Source: Halichoerus grypus (lineage: Eukaryota > Chordata > Mammalia > Carnivora > Phocidae). Taken from it: 64,000 nucleotides of DNA. Where the stretch lies: NCBI RefSeq assembly GCF_964656455.1, contig NC_135720.1, positions 99,212,696 to 99,276,695 on the forward strand. Direction: 5' to 3'. Below, piece after piece: positions 46,601 to 57,399 of the stretch (position 1 is its first letter; each line of letters starts with the position of its first letter). The translations under genes and the position numbers were made by a program. The notes under the pieces were generated by a model. That model saw nothing but the letters and a program-made list of their open reading frames with translations, made no database searches and was not told the origin of the DNA.

Positions 46601-47205
46601 GGGGGGGGTTCCAGACTTCTCCACTTCTCTTACCTCTGTATCTCATAGTTACCTATATTCTTTGAATTAATACTAAAGTTTAATATTAAGTAAGATCCCT
46701 CTGTTCCTTGAGAGTCTGATTTGACAATCCAACAATATTTATTCTCATCTATTTCTTAATGATCACAAAAGCAAAAGCATGGGGTGAATATGTTTTCACT
46801 CAGTCCTTTTTCCCTTAGAGTTTCTATCTGCCTACTTTTTCATTATATTATTATGTTGGAATATATATGTTTGAAAGTAATAGTGTATATTATTATATTT
46901 CAAATTATCATTATATTTTTATCATGCCGTCATTTCTGTGATGTAGGTAAGAAATGTTGAATGAAAAGCACATTTTCTGAACCTTTACATATCTAAAAGT
47001 ATCTGTATTGATTTTTCACATTCGATTGATCAAATGGCTGCTATAGAAATCCAGTAAAAAATAACTTTCCCTTATTATTATGAAGGCATTATTACAGTTT
47101 TTAAATTTGATATTGACAAGTCTCAGCACATGTATGCATGTAGCACATCCCCTTAGTATATTTCACAAATGATTTCATTTAAAAAAAACTTTGGTTTCCA
47201 TGAGT
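46601..47205. other. Unassigned sequence
   Basis: AT-rich, with a G8 run at 46601-46608. No gene or repeat recognised. Confidence 0.4.
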
Positions 47206-47209
47206 TCTT

Positions 47210-47335
47210 TCAGAAGTCTCCTAGAATTGCCTGGAGTCATCTGAAATGAAGCAAGTCAGTTCACCTTAAGCATCTCAGTTTTTTCATCTAAAACTGGGGA
47301 CTGGAAAAGTTTCCTTCCAGTTTTATAAATGATGG
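47210..47335 (+). repeat. MIR fragment
   Basis: AGCAAGTCAGTTCACCTTAAGCATCTCAGTTTTTTCATCTAAAACTGGGGACTGG matches the MIR stretch of the form CAAGTCACTTAACCTCTCTGAGCCTCAGTTTCC... Confidence 0.7.
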
Positions 47336-47384
47336 TAATAATAAATACAATTTTTTTCAAAGAACTTTGATGTCTATTTTTTAT

Positions 47385-47500
47385 TGTTCTGATTCACCTT
47401 CATGGATATTTGCATGGTAGGCAGGATCATTTTCGTTATTCCCATTTTATTGCTGAAGAAACTGAAGCACAAAACTATTAAATAACCTGTAAAGGTAAAA
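47385..47500 (+). repeat. MIR core fragment
   Basis: GGCAGGATCATTTTCGTTATTCCCATTTTATTGCTGAAGAAACTGAAGCACAAAACTATTAAATAACC is a strong MIR core match. Confidence 0.8.
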
Positions 47501-48080
47501 ACAGCTTTGCTTTATTTAAATTATTACTTTAAAATTTGTTTAAAAGATGGTAAAAACACAACTTGGCTTAAAATGAAGTGTACTATGTTAATATTTTGCT
47601 AAAAGTATTCAGTTAAGTACATTTTCCTCTAAGGACTTTTCTCTCATATCACAAAACAAAAATCACGCCCTGTATCTACTGAACAGGTTTTAAAAATTGT
47701 ACTCCATTGGTGCATTTATGAGAATGAACTATGTAATCGACACACAAGCGCACACGTGCAAGCGCATACACATACTCATGCACATGCGCGCACGCAGGCA
47801 CATACCACCCGCAAGGATCACGGTTTAACATAGTAAATTAAATCAGAGGTCTTGACAGGATTTTACTGAGCAGCACAGAAAAGATCAACATTTTATATTC
47901 TTGGTACATGATAGTGGGCTTAAAATGATACTTAAATTTCTGTTGTAATAATTTCATGTCATAGGACATTTGAGAGATATTTGTTTGTGTTTGCCTATGC
48001 CTAGCTATAGAAGATTAATTACTTGGTGCATAGCAAAGAAAAGAGATGATGAAATACCAGAGCTTTTGTTTTTGTTTTTT
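47501..48080. other. Unassigned sequence around a CpG-rich CA tract
   Basis: Holds the alternating tract at 47738-47807. No gene. Confidence 0.4.
47738..47807. repeat. Degenerate CA/CG alternating tract
   Basis: CGACACACAAGCGCACACG... through CATGCGCGCACGCAGGCAC: a degraded (CA)n with many CpG steps. Confidence 0.85.
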
Positions 48081-48084
48081 AAAT

Positions 48085-48190
48085 GAGCTAAAATTTAATT
48101 AGATTCCAACATGTACTAGGTACTAAAGAGAACATAGATTTAATCCCTACATGTGGGCTTAAAGAGAGAAGTAAACAAGCCTCTAAAGAG
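48085..48190 (-). repeat. L2 3' fragment
   Basis: CCAACATGTACTAGGTACTAAAGAGAACATAGA...AATCCCTACATGTGGGCTTAAAG matches antisense L2 (...TGTGCCAGGCACT...CCCTGCCCTCAAGGAGCTTA). Confidence 0.6.
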
Positions 48191-48224
48191 GAAAAATGAG
48201 ACTCATCTTCTATTTCTTTTAATA

Positions 48225-48365
48225 ATGAACTTTTTCTTGATTTTTGTGGTAATTCATGTGTATTATAGAAAATTTGAGAATACAAAAAATATAAACAAGA
48301 CAAAACAATGTATCACCCAGCAATAAATATAGTTAATACATGGCAAGTTTACTTTTATCTTTTGT
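48225..48365 (-). repeat. Old L1 fragment
   Basis: ATTATAGAAAATTTGAGAATACAAAAAATATAAACAAGAC...TATCACCCAGCAATAAATATAGTTAATAC resembles L1M 3' sequence. Confidence 0.5.
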
Positions 48366-49495
48366 CAAAACTCAATTTTATTAATAGAAAATAAGCACTT
48401 ATTCCAGTTTCAAAGTTGTTATAAAGTTGCTAATAAAAAATAAATTTAAAATAACCACTTAATAATCCAGTTTTGGCAAAGACAGTGAAACTGTGGTTTA
48501 AAAAAACTAATTGGCTCTATTTGCTCATAGATATTTCAGAATTTATTCTTAAAAGTTTCTGGAACTTTCCTGAATGTAAAGTACAGGAATCACTGACCTA
48601 CAGGAGAAAGCCTTTCTGGGACAGCCAATGAGAAGTGAAACAGTCCTCAGAAAAAGAATCAATGTGTGTTCAACATGGTCACTTGGACTATACAACAATC
48701 CCCTCCTACCATTTTTCCCCCTCCCACCATTTTAGCTCAGGAGGAAAATGCTTCTAAGCACTGAGGTATGAGTAGTCGGGCTGTCATTTTCTATTACAAT
48801 TAGTCTTTCCAGCTAGTAATAGTAAATCTGGCACTGATGCTATTGGTCCTGTGGTTTTTAGGAAATTCTGTAAATAGTTTGGATTTAGTTCAACTTATTC
48901 AGAAATTAAACATGTTCAAAAAGGTTCACTTCTCTGCCAGAGTTAAGTGTCTCCTGGTTTAGTATTCTTATAAAATATGTATGACATGTGTAGGTAAGTC
49001 ATAGTCTTAAAGCATACTTAGAATACTGCATTATTTAAACATACCTATTTTAACAAAATGTCTATAATTAGAAGTAGCTGATGAAACTAAATCCAAAGTT
49101 ATGACAAGGGAGATTCATTTTCACTCGAAGCTGTGTTACTTAGGAAACTTTAAAAAAGCACATGCCATTAAAGCCATTCAAGGAGAGCACCATTTCCTCG
49201 TTCTCTACTATATGATTCCAGTTGGGCTTGGCCAGACATTTGCATTTCCAAATATTTCAGAAAAGTGCACAGAACTGTTAAAAAGTCTTTTGTGCAAAAA
49301 AAATATGTCTTTTGGCAGCAGTGAATAGTAGTGCTCTTCAGAATTTCCTATAACACAATGACAAAGGCAAGTCCCAATACTTGATCAGACGTCAAAGGAA
49401 TGGGAAGTAAACAATTAGGTTAAAGCTTACTGTGAGCTTCTGTTATCTTTTTACAATATACGGTTCACCAATGTGAGTAAAGTGGACTTTTGTAA
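48366..49495. other. Unassigned sequence
   Basis: No repeat landmark. The frame at 49101-49328 has no recognisable domain. The 49090-49330 stretch is repeat-free and could be single-copy conserved sequence. Confidence 0.35.
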
Positions 49496-49496
49496 G

Positions 49497-49770
49497 AGAA
49501 TACTGTTTGGTGGCTATGGGATCCTGTTGGAGGAGGTCATTGAGAGGCTGTGACTTTTATGATTCTGGGGGGCAGTTGCCAAGATCTGCTTGTCTCGCGG
49601 CCACCCAAGACAAGCCTTGTAAGTTTCCTTGCTTGTTACTGATCTGGAGTGGTCTGCCTCTTTGTTCAGTCTCTCTTGCCCTCTGTGTATGGGGGCCATT
49701 TGGGGAACCAACAGGTCCTCTAGCTGTGGATAGTGGCTAATAGGATCATTCACAGTCGATATTGTGGACC
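49497..49770 (+). repeat. Unclassified interspersed repeat, copy 1
   Basis: Shares GTGGC...TGTTGGAGGAGGTCAT...GTGAC and, 60-80 bases on, CCAAGACAAGCCT with 60985-61346, in the same order. Higher GC than its flanks. Could be an LTR or the internal part of a carnivore element. The 112-codon minus frame here is not a host gene. Confidence 0.55.
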
Positions 49771-49879
49771 ACAGTAGCATTTTCCCGTGCAGCTCAAAAA
49801 ATTCTGGATAGGGTTTATGAGATCCTTTTTCTATGTAATTACACACATTCACTTCCCAAAATTGACTTATTTTATATTT

Positions 49880-50900
49880 AGGGTTTTTTTTTAATTTAAA
49901 AATTTTTTTTAGGTTTTTTTAAAATATGTTTTACAGTGAATATTTTCCAATGTTACTAAATGTTCTTTAAAAACATGATTTTATGGGGCGCCTGGGTGGC
50001 TCAGTTGGTTAAGCGTCTGCCTTCGGCTTAGGTCATGATCCCAGGGTCCTGAGATTGAGCCCTGCATTGGGCTCCCTGCTCGGCCGGAGTCTGCTTCTCC
50101 CTCTACCCCACCCTCCTGCTTGTGCTCTCTCACTGTCTCTCACGCATGCTCTCTCTCTCTCAAATAAATAATAAATAAAAATCTTTAAAAACCAAAAACA
50201 TGCTTTTATGGATTTCATATTATTTCATTGTATGGGATAAACCATAATTTAAAAGCTTCTACATTGTTTAACATTTAGTTTGTTTCTAAATTTTTGTTAT
50301 TACAACTAACGTTGTAACAAATATCCTCATGTAAAACAAATCTTTGTACTCAGCTCAGGTCATTTTCTTAGGTAAATTTATCTGAAAGTTGAATTATTGG
50401 GTTAAAACTATACTATCGACACTTAAGACCTTTGATATTACCAGATAGTTTTTCAGGAAAAGTATGAGCATTTCCACTTCTCCAGGAGGTTCCAGCAATG
50501 TGTGGCCAGCTCCATGTTGCCACCCTGCCACTGGGGTCAAGCACTGATGTCAACAAGAATTTGCTAACTTGACAAACATTAGATTGTATATGTTGCTTTG
50601 GTTATTGAATGAGCTTGCATTTTTTAACATGTATTTTTACTGATTGGTTTATTTTTATCCGTGAGCTGTTCCTTTTTTTCCCCCACTTTTTCAGTTGAGG
50701 GTGATTTGTAAGCACTATTTACACACTGAGGAAATTACCACTTATTTATATTTGTGATAAGCAGTTTTCTGGGATGTCATTTGCCTTTCGTTTGTTTATG
50801 GTGTCTTTCGATATATAGAAGTTTTAAAACTTCGGGTAATTTCAACCACTGATATTTTCCATTGTGATTTTTTTTTCTGTTGCCTTTACATTCAATGATC
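49880..50900 (-). repeat. Old L1 (L1M-type) ORF2 3' region, interrupted
   Basis: Antisense landmarks: TATTTCATTGTATGGGATAAACCATAATTTAA, GTTGTAACAAATATCCTCATG, GTTGAATTATTGGGTTAAAAC, GAGGTTCCAGCAATGTGTGG and GTTTATGGTGTCTTTCGATATATAG. The SINE at 49986-50193 lies within. Confidence 0.75.
49986..50193 (+). mobile_element. SINEC, sense, inside old L1
   Basis: GGGCGCCTGGGTGGCTCAG head, tail CAAATAAATAATAAATAAAAATC. Duplications AAAAACATGATTTTATG (49969-49985) and AAAAACATGCTTTTATG (50194-50210). Confidence 0.97.
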
Positions 50901-50994
50901 TTTATCCCTGGAGCCAGGATTGCTGGGCTATGTAGACACAGCCTATGAAATAAGACACCCTTGGTGTATGGGGTGCATTTCTGATCTTACAGAT

Positions 50995-51120
50995 AGAGGG
51001 ATGCTTAAAATGCAATAGTGAGCATGTTACTAGGTAAAACTGCTGAAGGGCTTCCCATTGCTGTAAATTTGAGTCATAAAATCCTTCCCCTCATTCTTTA
51101 CAGTCCCATGATAATGGATT
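50995..51120 (+). repeat. L2 fragment
   Basis: GAGCATGTTACTAGGTAAAACTGCTGAAGGGCTTCCCATTGCTGTAAA...CATAAAATCCTTCCCC matches sense L2 ORF2 3' sequence. Confidence 0.65.
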
Positions 51121-51398
51121 CCAATTTCACCATGGATGACAAATTATCTGTTTGGCATCTATTGTAGTATCACAGGTGCAAATTTTGGTTTGTAGGAGCT
51201 GTTGTAAGAATTGCTTATCATGGGCTCCCACAGCATCTTGTGTATCTGGTAAGTACTGGAGAAAAGGTTGCTCTTTTGCTATTACTAAGTACTTAGAGCC
51301 ATATAATAGAATGAGGTCTATCCCCCTCTACGCCACATCAGAACCAGTGTATCATGTCTTATACCTCGTTTACTGGGTAGCTGCCAAACGTCCAGTGT
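51121..51398. other. Unassigned sequence
   Basis: The 138-codon frame at 51152-51568 runs into the following SINE, so it is not credible. Confidence 0.45.
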
Positions 51399-51413
51399 TC
51401 CTATCTGTGTTTT

Positions 51414-51612
51414 TGGTTTTTTTGAAGATTTTATTTATTTATTTGACAGAAAGAGAGGTAGAGAGAGTACAAGCAGGGGGAGTGGCAGGCAGAGGGAGAA
51501 GCAGGCTCCCCGCTGAGCAAGGAGCCCGATACGGGACTCGATCTCAGGACCCTGGGATCATGACCTGAGCCGTAGGCAAGTGCTTAACCGACTGAGCCAC
51601 CCAGGAGTCCCC
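51414..51612 (-). mobile_element. SINEC, antisense
   Basis: TTTTTTTGAAGATTTTATTTATTTATTTGACAG, head ending CCGACTGAGCCACCCAGGAGTCCCC. Diverged duplications CCTATCTGTGTTTT and CCTTATCTGTTTT. Confidence 0.95.
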
Positions 51613-51689
51613 TTATCTGTTTTAATATACACCTGATGTAGTGCTTCTATTGACCTGGTAAGTGCTTGTCTTTAAAATATTGAAATACT

Positions 51690-52090
51690 TCCTTACCTTG
51701 CACCCAGATATCTGTTTTTTAGAGGTTCTTAAATGTCCCACACTGCCCTAGACACCCTAGCCCTTCATTCCTTTCTACCTATGCCCCACTACCCTGCAAT
51801 TCATGGACTAATGTTTCATACCTGGAACGGCATTATTCTTAAGTATTCTTAACGTCTTAAACTGACTCCTATTCACAAAATGCTCTTTATATCTTCCAAA
51901 TGGAAGGAATGTTTCACTCATTCCTACCAATTCTTTCCACTTTGCCTTCTGGATTTCCTGAGATGTGATTTTAAAAAAAAAAATCCACTTCATCATTAAT
52001 TCTTTGGAACATTCTTTTTGACTTGCCTTAACTCCAGCCTCCTTTCTTCTGAAGATTCTCTTCCTTGCCATCCTCTTACATGGAGACTGT
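51690..52090 (+). repeat. L2-like 3' sequence, diverged
   Basis: TGCCCTAGACACCCTAGCCC..., TTCATACCTGGAACGG and TTTGGAACATTCTTTTTGACTTGCC are in plausible L2 order. Weak. Confidence 0.4.
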
Positions 52091-52189
52091 TTTTTCTTTT
52101 ATATCCTAAGTACATCAGAAGGCTAAGAGTTTGGAAGAACATCATTCTTGCTACTTGTTTCTTCTGTCTGTTTTGTCCATTTCTACTCC

Positions 52190-52600
52190 TTTGGCCCCCC
52201 CTTCTTTTTAAATTGAGGTATAATTGATATTAGTTTGCTAATGGTCTTGCCTTCCTCAGTGATGTCATCTACTAACTCCCTGGTCATTCATTTCATTTGC
52301 GTTCTTGGCTCAGTCACCTCTACTTCCAGTTCTTGATCATTCTCATTGGCTTCAATATCCCAGAGACTGAACAACCCAACACACTGAGATTGGACTTTGT
52401 CGGCACCAAAGCGCCCCATTTCTGAATAGTGATTTCAATCCCCCTACTTTCTGCTACCTCTTACCTTTCTAGCCATTTTGATCTGTTGTCCACTACTGCC
52501 AATATTCTATAATCTTTTGGATCCATCAGTTCCACTGATTCTACTGCTCTTCCTTCAGCACCTTCCTCTTTTCACTTTTCTCTTTGTCCAGCTTAAATGT
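52190..52600. repeat. Old repeat fragments, unresolved
   Basis: TTTTTAAATTGAGGTATAATTGATATTAGTTTGC near 52205-52238 looks like the antisense 3' end of an L1. The pyrimidine-rich sequence after it resembles the unresolved repeat at 28200-28560. Confidence 0.35.
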
Positions 52601-52696
52601 TGAACATTTTTTCAACTCTAACTTTATTTTTCCCTTCATTGGTGCTCACCAATGAATTCCAACCTTCTCTGTTCCTCAAGAAAACTGAAAATTCCT

Positions 52697-52910
52697 GGGC
52701 GCCTGGGTGGCTCAGTTGGTTAAGCGACTGCCTTCGACTCAGGTCATGATCCTGGAGTCCCTGGATCGAGTCCCGCATCGGGCTCCCTGCTCGGCAGGGA
52801 GTCTGCTTCTCCCTCTGACCCTCCCCCCTCTCATGTACTCGCTCTCTCTCTCATTCTCTCTCTCTCAAATAAATAAATAAAATCTTTTAAAAAAATAAAA
52901 AAAAATAAAA
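52697..52910 (+). mobile_element. SINEC, sense, young-looking
   Basis: GGGCGCCTGGGTGGCTCAG head, CTGGATCGAGTCCCGC B-box region, A-rich tail. Perfect 19-bp duplications AAGAAAACTGAAAATTCCT at 52678-52696 and 52911-52929. Confidence 0.98.
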
Positions 52911-52929
52911 AAGAAAACTGAAAATTCCT

Positions 52930-53890
52930 AGAGAGACTCAATACATTTGGGCTGATAATATTCATTTTATATTAATTTATTTTCAAAAACCTCACACAGG
53001 CATTGAACAATTTCCTGTAATCCTACTGTTTACCTAGAACATTGTATTTCTTACTTGCTGCACATAGTATTTTGGTCCCTCTTCAGTCTTCTTGGTCACC
53101 ACACATCTCTTCTGATCATACTTATCACAAACTTCATGTGAAAAAAGACAGCCATTCAATGGGAACCCCTTTATTTTCTACCACAGAACCCACAAACCTC
53201 ATGCGTCCTCATACATTTCCTCATTCCTCTCTCCTGTTACATTAGGGAAGCTTTTCAAAGATAGTCTCTCCTCTTTGTTCTGCAGTCCATCTTCTTTTAG
53301 CTAGTCAAAGATTCTGCATGCTCAGCTTTTCCTGTCTACAGCATAACTAGTTTCTTGCAGTCTCCGGATCATTCCCATCAAATGTAAAGCTACTCTAGTA
53401 ACTTCCATTTTACAAAAACAAAAATGCTACCTTTTTTAAATGCTACATAAATGCTACAGAATCATTTATGCGATTATTTAAGTTCCTTTTTCCTGCCCAA
53501 GGCCTACGACACTACCCAGTTCTGAATTGGTTTTATTTCTGTGTCTCAGCTCAGGGTTTCAAGTTCTACACGGTATGAGGAGTACTGATGGATCCCATGA
53601 CCATTCGTGGGCAAATTCCACATGCTCATCTCTCATGTCTCTTTCCACTCATGATTTGGGATAAGCAGTAAGATGCTCTAGGCCTATGGTGGAGTGGAGA
53701 TTTCCTGGTGCCTGTTTTTAGATTGTGCATTCTCAGTAGAAGATTACCCCTAAAAAACAAAGCGAAACAAAATAGGCTACATTCTGAGTCCCCGCAGATG
53801 GGCCCATATTCTTGATAGAAATGAAGCAGTTGTCAAGGATCAGACGTGGTTTTGTTTATCCACTGTCTGCCCATAATGGAAAGATAACCA
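52930..53890. other. Unassigned pyrimidine-rich sequence
   Basis: May include more of the unresolved old repeat. The frame at 53042-53245 has no domain. No gene supported. Confidence 0.35.
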
Positions 53891-53894
53891 CTCT

Positions 53895-54040
53895 TCAAGG
53901 TCTTGGTTTTCAAATGTTATCCCTAGAGCAGCATAAGAGGGCCCCACTCCAGACCAACTAGATAAGAATCTACATTTTAACAAGCTCCCCTGGTAATTCA
54001 TATGCATTTTGAGGCCTCTGAGACTAAATTCCAAGTAATC
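53895..54040 (+). repeat. MER5A-like hAT fossil
   Basis: TTTTCAAATGTTATCCCTAGAGCAGC, CCAGACCAACTAGATAAGAATCTACATTTTAACAAGCTCCCCTGGTAATTCATATGCA. Confidence 0.75.
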
Positions 54041-54528
54041 CATGAAAAATAAAAATAAAAATTTTCTTGCTCTGTTTATCTGATTATAAGTGAAATAGTC
54101 TGTAACAGTCACATCATGATGAAGGCAAGAGATAGCAGTATCCTCTCTTTCTGATCTAAAATACACAAATTAAATTGGGAGGATGAACTATAACATAGTC
54201 CTGACCCAAGAATAAAATGACCTTTTGATATTGCCATGTTCTGTTTAATAATGCTCACTGTGTACTTTTATGGCTTCCTTGAAATTTCCCTACTTTTGGA
54301 GGAGGGACTCATGGGAGCCATTCTTTTCTCCCTCGGTGGCTTTATGTAGGTCCTCCCTGTTTCTGTGGTAGATCTTATTCTTCAGATCTTTAGAGATGAT
54401 TATCTCTACCATGGGATACAAATTTTCAAAAGGGGTGAAGTACCATCAAAATGTGACCAGTCACCTAGGCAAACAGTGTGCTGTTTTAGAAAGGGATGCA
54501 GCTCTTGAGGCAAATTATAACTAAAGTT
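54041..54528. other. Unassigned sequence
   Basis: No gene or repeat recognised. Confidence 0.4.
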
Positions 54529-54543
54529 ACAAATGCCAAACCA

Positions 54544-54759
54544 GACACCTGGGTGGCTCAGTTGTTAAGTGTCGCCTTCAGCTCAGGTCATGATATCGGG
54601 GTCCTGGGATCAAGTCCCGCATCAGGCTCCCTGCTCAGCGGGGAGCTTGCTTCTCTCTCCCCCGGTCCCCCTGCTTGTGTTCCCTCTCTCACTGTCTCTC
54701 TCTCTCTGTCAAATAAATAAATAAAATCTTAAAAACAAAACAAAACAAAACAAAACAAA
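54544..54759 (+). mobile_element. SINEC, sense, with (AAAAC)n tail
   Basis: GACACCTGGGTGGCTCAG head, GGGATCAAGTCCCGC, tail AAATAAATAAATAAAATCTTAAAAAC then CAAAA units. Perfect duplications ACAAATGCCAAACCA at 54529-54543 and 54760-54774. Confidence 0.97.
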
Positions 54760-54760
54760 A
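54731..54760. repeat. (AAAAC)5-6 microsatellite
   Basis: Pentanucleotide array grown from the A tail of the SINE. Confidence 0.95.
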
Positions 54761-55014
54761 CAAATGCCAAACCAAAGCAAAAATACAGTTGAGTCTTCTC
54801 AAGGAAGAGTTTGGTGACTGGATCCAGAGTGGCCCTCTCAATGTTTTCCCTTAAGTGAGAAAAAGGAGGCTAAACTGTTTTAAAATCTTAAATAGGAGAA
54901 GAAGAGTTTTCTTTAAATCCAAGTTTTTTGGGGGGTATATACTATTAAAGCATGAAAAATCCATGCATTAAGAATTTTAACTTTTGGATCTCTTAGACCT
55001 ATAATGCAATGTTA

Positions 55015-55245
55015 TTAACAATAATTAATTACTAACATTTATTGAGATTGTTGCAGTATGTACTTAATATGAGTATCACGCTTGGTTTTCACCTGTAACA
55101 TAGGCACTGTTTTTTTCATCATTATACAGAGTCAGAAGCCGAGGCCCCGAGACTAACTCATGCATTGTCTCTGCTGGTAAGGAGTGTAGCTGAAGTCTAA
55201 ACTCAGGCAGTATGGTTTCAGAACTCTGGATTAGAACCCCTGTGT
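55015..55245 (+). repeat. MIR fragment
   Basis: TACTAACATTTATTGAGATTG, CACTGTTTTTTTCATCATTATACAGAGTCAGAAGCCGAGGCC and CTGAAGTCTAAACTCAGGCAG...CTCTGGATTAGAACCC cover most of a MIR. Confidence 0.8.
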
Positions 55246-55269
55246 CATACCAGAGATTTTTGTCCTTAG

Positions 55270-55425
55270 GAGATGAGATACACACTAGGGACATATTTCC
55301 CAGACATGCCTGTAGGCATCACTTAAGAAACTTGTTCAAAATTTCCAGGTCCCTCCCTTGAGGTGGACACCAGTAATCTGTAAGAAGCTTCTTGGGTAAT
55401 TCTTATCAAGAATGACTGGGAAAAA
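55270..55425 (+). repeat. MER5A/B-like fragment
   Basis: CAGACATGCCTGTAGGCATCACTTAAGAAACTTGTTC, CCAGGTCCCTCCCTTGAGG and GAAGCTTCTTGGGTAATTCTTATC. Weak. Confidence 0.5.
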
Positions 55426-55998
55426 ATGCTTAAAAGATATTGAAAAAAATGCAAATATATGGTCTTACTATGTGACTTAGAATCAACTAAAATCAGGTTC
55501 TTTCTCTTTTTCATAGTATAAGGAGGGAAGGACTCTCAGAAGACCCACTAGGAAGAGTTTCCTGACATTGTGGAGGGAAGGAAGGCATATTTAACTAAAA
55601 ATAATCATCAAATAAATTAAAATATTAGAGATAGTTTGATAATAGAGGAGAGCCTGGTTGCTGGGAATTGTAACTTCTCCTATACCTCCTTCTATTTATT
55701 ATCTACCAAGAGTTTTGGCACTGATCATAGTCAGATAAGGGGTAGACATTCACAGGGTTAAACGCTCATCTAAATGGTCAAGTAGAATATTCTTTTTCCC
55801 ATGAAATTTCTTAAGATAATCCATTATATATTCAGCAGGGATTATGGATTTTAGAATACTCTGCACCTCATAAAAAGAGCAAATAATACTATGTCAGTAA
55901 ACTACAATATTCCTGTAATTCAAATGTACTTTCTGCACAGAGAAAATCAATATTGCTCCAGGAAAGGTTTTAGATAGATTGCTAACCAAAATAGCTCA
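55426..55998. other. Unassigned sequence
   Basis: No gene or repeat recognised. Confidence 0.4.
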
Positions 55999-56006
55999 AG
56001 GTGAGA

Positions 56007-56208
56007 TTTTTTTTTTTTTTAAGATTTTATTTATTTATTTGACAGAGAGAGACACAGCGAGAGAGGGAACACAAGCAGGGGGAGTGGGAGAGGGAGAAGC
56101 AGGCTTCCCACTGAGCAGGGAGCCCAACGTGGGGCTCGATCCCAGGATCCTGGGACCATGACCTAAGCCAAAGGCAGATGCTTAACGACTGAGCCACCCA
56201 GGCGCCCC
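56007..56208 (-). mobile_element. SINEC, antisense
   Basis: T run, AAGATTTTATTTATTTATTTGACAG, GACACAGCGAGAGAGGGAAC, head ending GAGCCACCCAGGCGCCCC. Duplications AGGTGAGATTTTT and CAGTGAGAATTTTT are imperfect. Confidence 0.97.
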
Positions 56209-56631
56209 AGTGAGAATTTTTTTGAAGAGTCAATATTTGAAAGAAATGGAATGCCATGATTAAGCAATCCAAAAATCCAAAAGGTGGAACATTCTACAGG
56301 AGAACTATTTTGTGCTCTTGAGAGAGTTAATAACATGAAAACAGACACACGAAAAAGAGTGAGACTATTGTAGATTATAAGAGACTAAACAAATACAATG
56401 AAATGCAGTGTGCAAACCTAGACTGGATCCTGGTTCTGGTCAAAAGAAAAGAGTTATAAAAAAGAAAATTTGGAGCAGTGGAGAAATTAAAATATGGACC
56501 TAATATTAAATGTTATTATAGAACAATTATTAATTTCTTAGGTCATAGTGGTATTATTCTTTTGGTTCTTATTTTTAGGAGATGTATGCTAAAATTTTTA
56601 AGGATAAAGTGCCATGATGTTGCAACTTTCA

Positions 56632-56682
56632 CAACGCAGAGTACTAACCACTATACGATCACGGCGAGCTACCAGGGACCTA
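56632..56682 (-). pseudogene. tRNA-His(GTG) 5'-half retropseudogene (tailless)
   Basis: On the minus strand, 36 nt starting at 56665 (GCCGTGATCGTATAGTGG through ACTCTGCGTTGTG at 56630) match the 5' half of tRNA-His up to the GTG anticodon. There is no 3' half and no A tail. 56666-56682 is 17 nt of extra sequence before the second duplication. Perfect 15-bp duplications ATGTTGCAACTTTCA lie at 56617-56631 and 56683-56697, so the last bases of the tRNA match overlap the first duplication. Confidence 0.85.
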
Positions 56683-56706
56683 ATGTTGCAACTTTCAAAT
56701 GGTACA

Positions 56707-56768
56707 GATATATATATGCGCACACACATATCCATATGCATACACACACACACATACATACACACAGA
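56707..56768. repeat. TA/CA compound microsatellite in L1 3' UTR
   Basis: TATATATATGCGCACACACATATCC...CACACACACACATACATACACAC. This region of L1M 3' UTRs is normally microsatellite-like. Confidence 0.85.
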
Positions 56769-56900
56769 GGTACATATAAAGAGAGGGAGAGAAAATATGG
56801 TAGAGTATTCTGGCAGCTATACTCTTTCCTACTGAAAAGAACAAGAACTCCTTGGAGATATGGATGATTCTAGGTCTGGGGAGAAAGGTACAGATGATAC

Positions 56901-57360
56901 TCAATATTTTATTGTAGCAGATACCAAGGGAACTGTCAAAGACTACTAGGTTTGTGTAAAAAGACTCAGGAGACAACTTGAAAGGCTTCCTCTGGCCAAA
57001 CGTGGGTATCAATAAGGGTAATAACTTCAACAGATTTAAACATCAATTATGTTTCTATGAGTTCTTAGTATGTGTTAAAAAAGAAATGGTCATCATTAAA
57101 GGATGGAGTAATTTGAAAGTTGGTAAAAACGATAGAATAGAGCATTTATTTTGCCTTTTATATACAAGTGTATTACTGAACAAGAAAGTGGTAAATGAGA
57201 GGACATTTCTCTTTATAGAAGTATATTACTTAATAAATGAAGAAAAAATAAAACTAAAATATCAACATTTTGTACTCCTAATGAATTATTACATCTGTGT
57301 ATTGCACATTAATGGTTGCTAACATCATAACAAGAGAGATTACTAGATATAACAAGTCCC
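56901..57360. other. AT-rich sequence, probably part of old L1 material
   Basis: The 114-codon frame at 56978-57322 has no domain I recognise; it lies between two L1M pieces and may be L1-derived or chance. Confidence 0.35.
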
Positions 57361-57399
57361 CAGTGGAGCAACATACCACCTACTAGGAAATACCCTTTC

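Larger units (their letters stand above)
56480..56900 (+). repeat. Old L1 (L1M-type) 3' UTR, host of a tRNA insertion
   Basis: GAGATGTATGCTAAAATTTTTAAGGATAAAGTGCCATGATGTTGCAAC, CAAATGGTACAGATATATATATG, (CA)n and AAAATATGGTAGAGTATTC follow the sense L1M 3' UTR order. Collapsing the insert at 56632-56682 gives CCATGATGTTGCAACTTTCAAATGG, the expected continuous sequence. Confidence 0.7.

Noticed and set aside
49514..49852. 112-codon minus-strand frame that might be a host exon
   Set aside because: Lies in a sequence that recurs at 61 kb, so it is repeat-derived; no known domain.
51152..51568. 138-codon open frame on the plus strand
   Set aside because: Ends in SINEC sequence with the usual ILFIYLTERE-type translation seen in several SINE copies; not a gene.
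54731..54760. CRISPR-like direct repeat array
   Set aside because: It is a pentanucleotide microsatellite at a SINE tail without spacers, and the DNA is mammalian.
56630..56665. Functional tRNA-His gene
   Set aside because: Only the 5' half is present; the anticodon stem 3' side, variable loop, T arm and acceptor 3' side are absent.
56478..56867. 129-codon open frame on the plus strand
   Set aside because: Runs through the old L1 3' UTR, the tRNA-His fragment and a CA microsatellite; no coding character.
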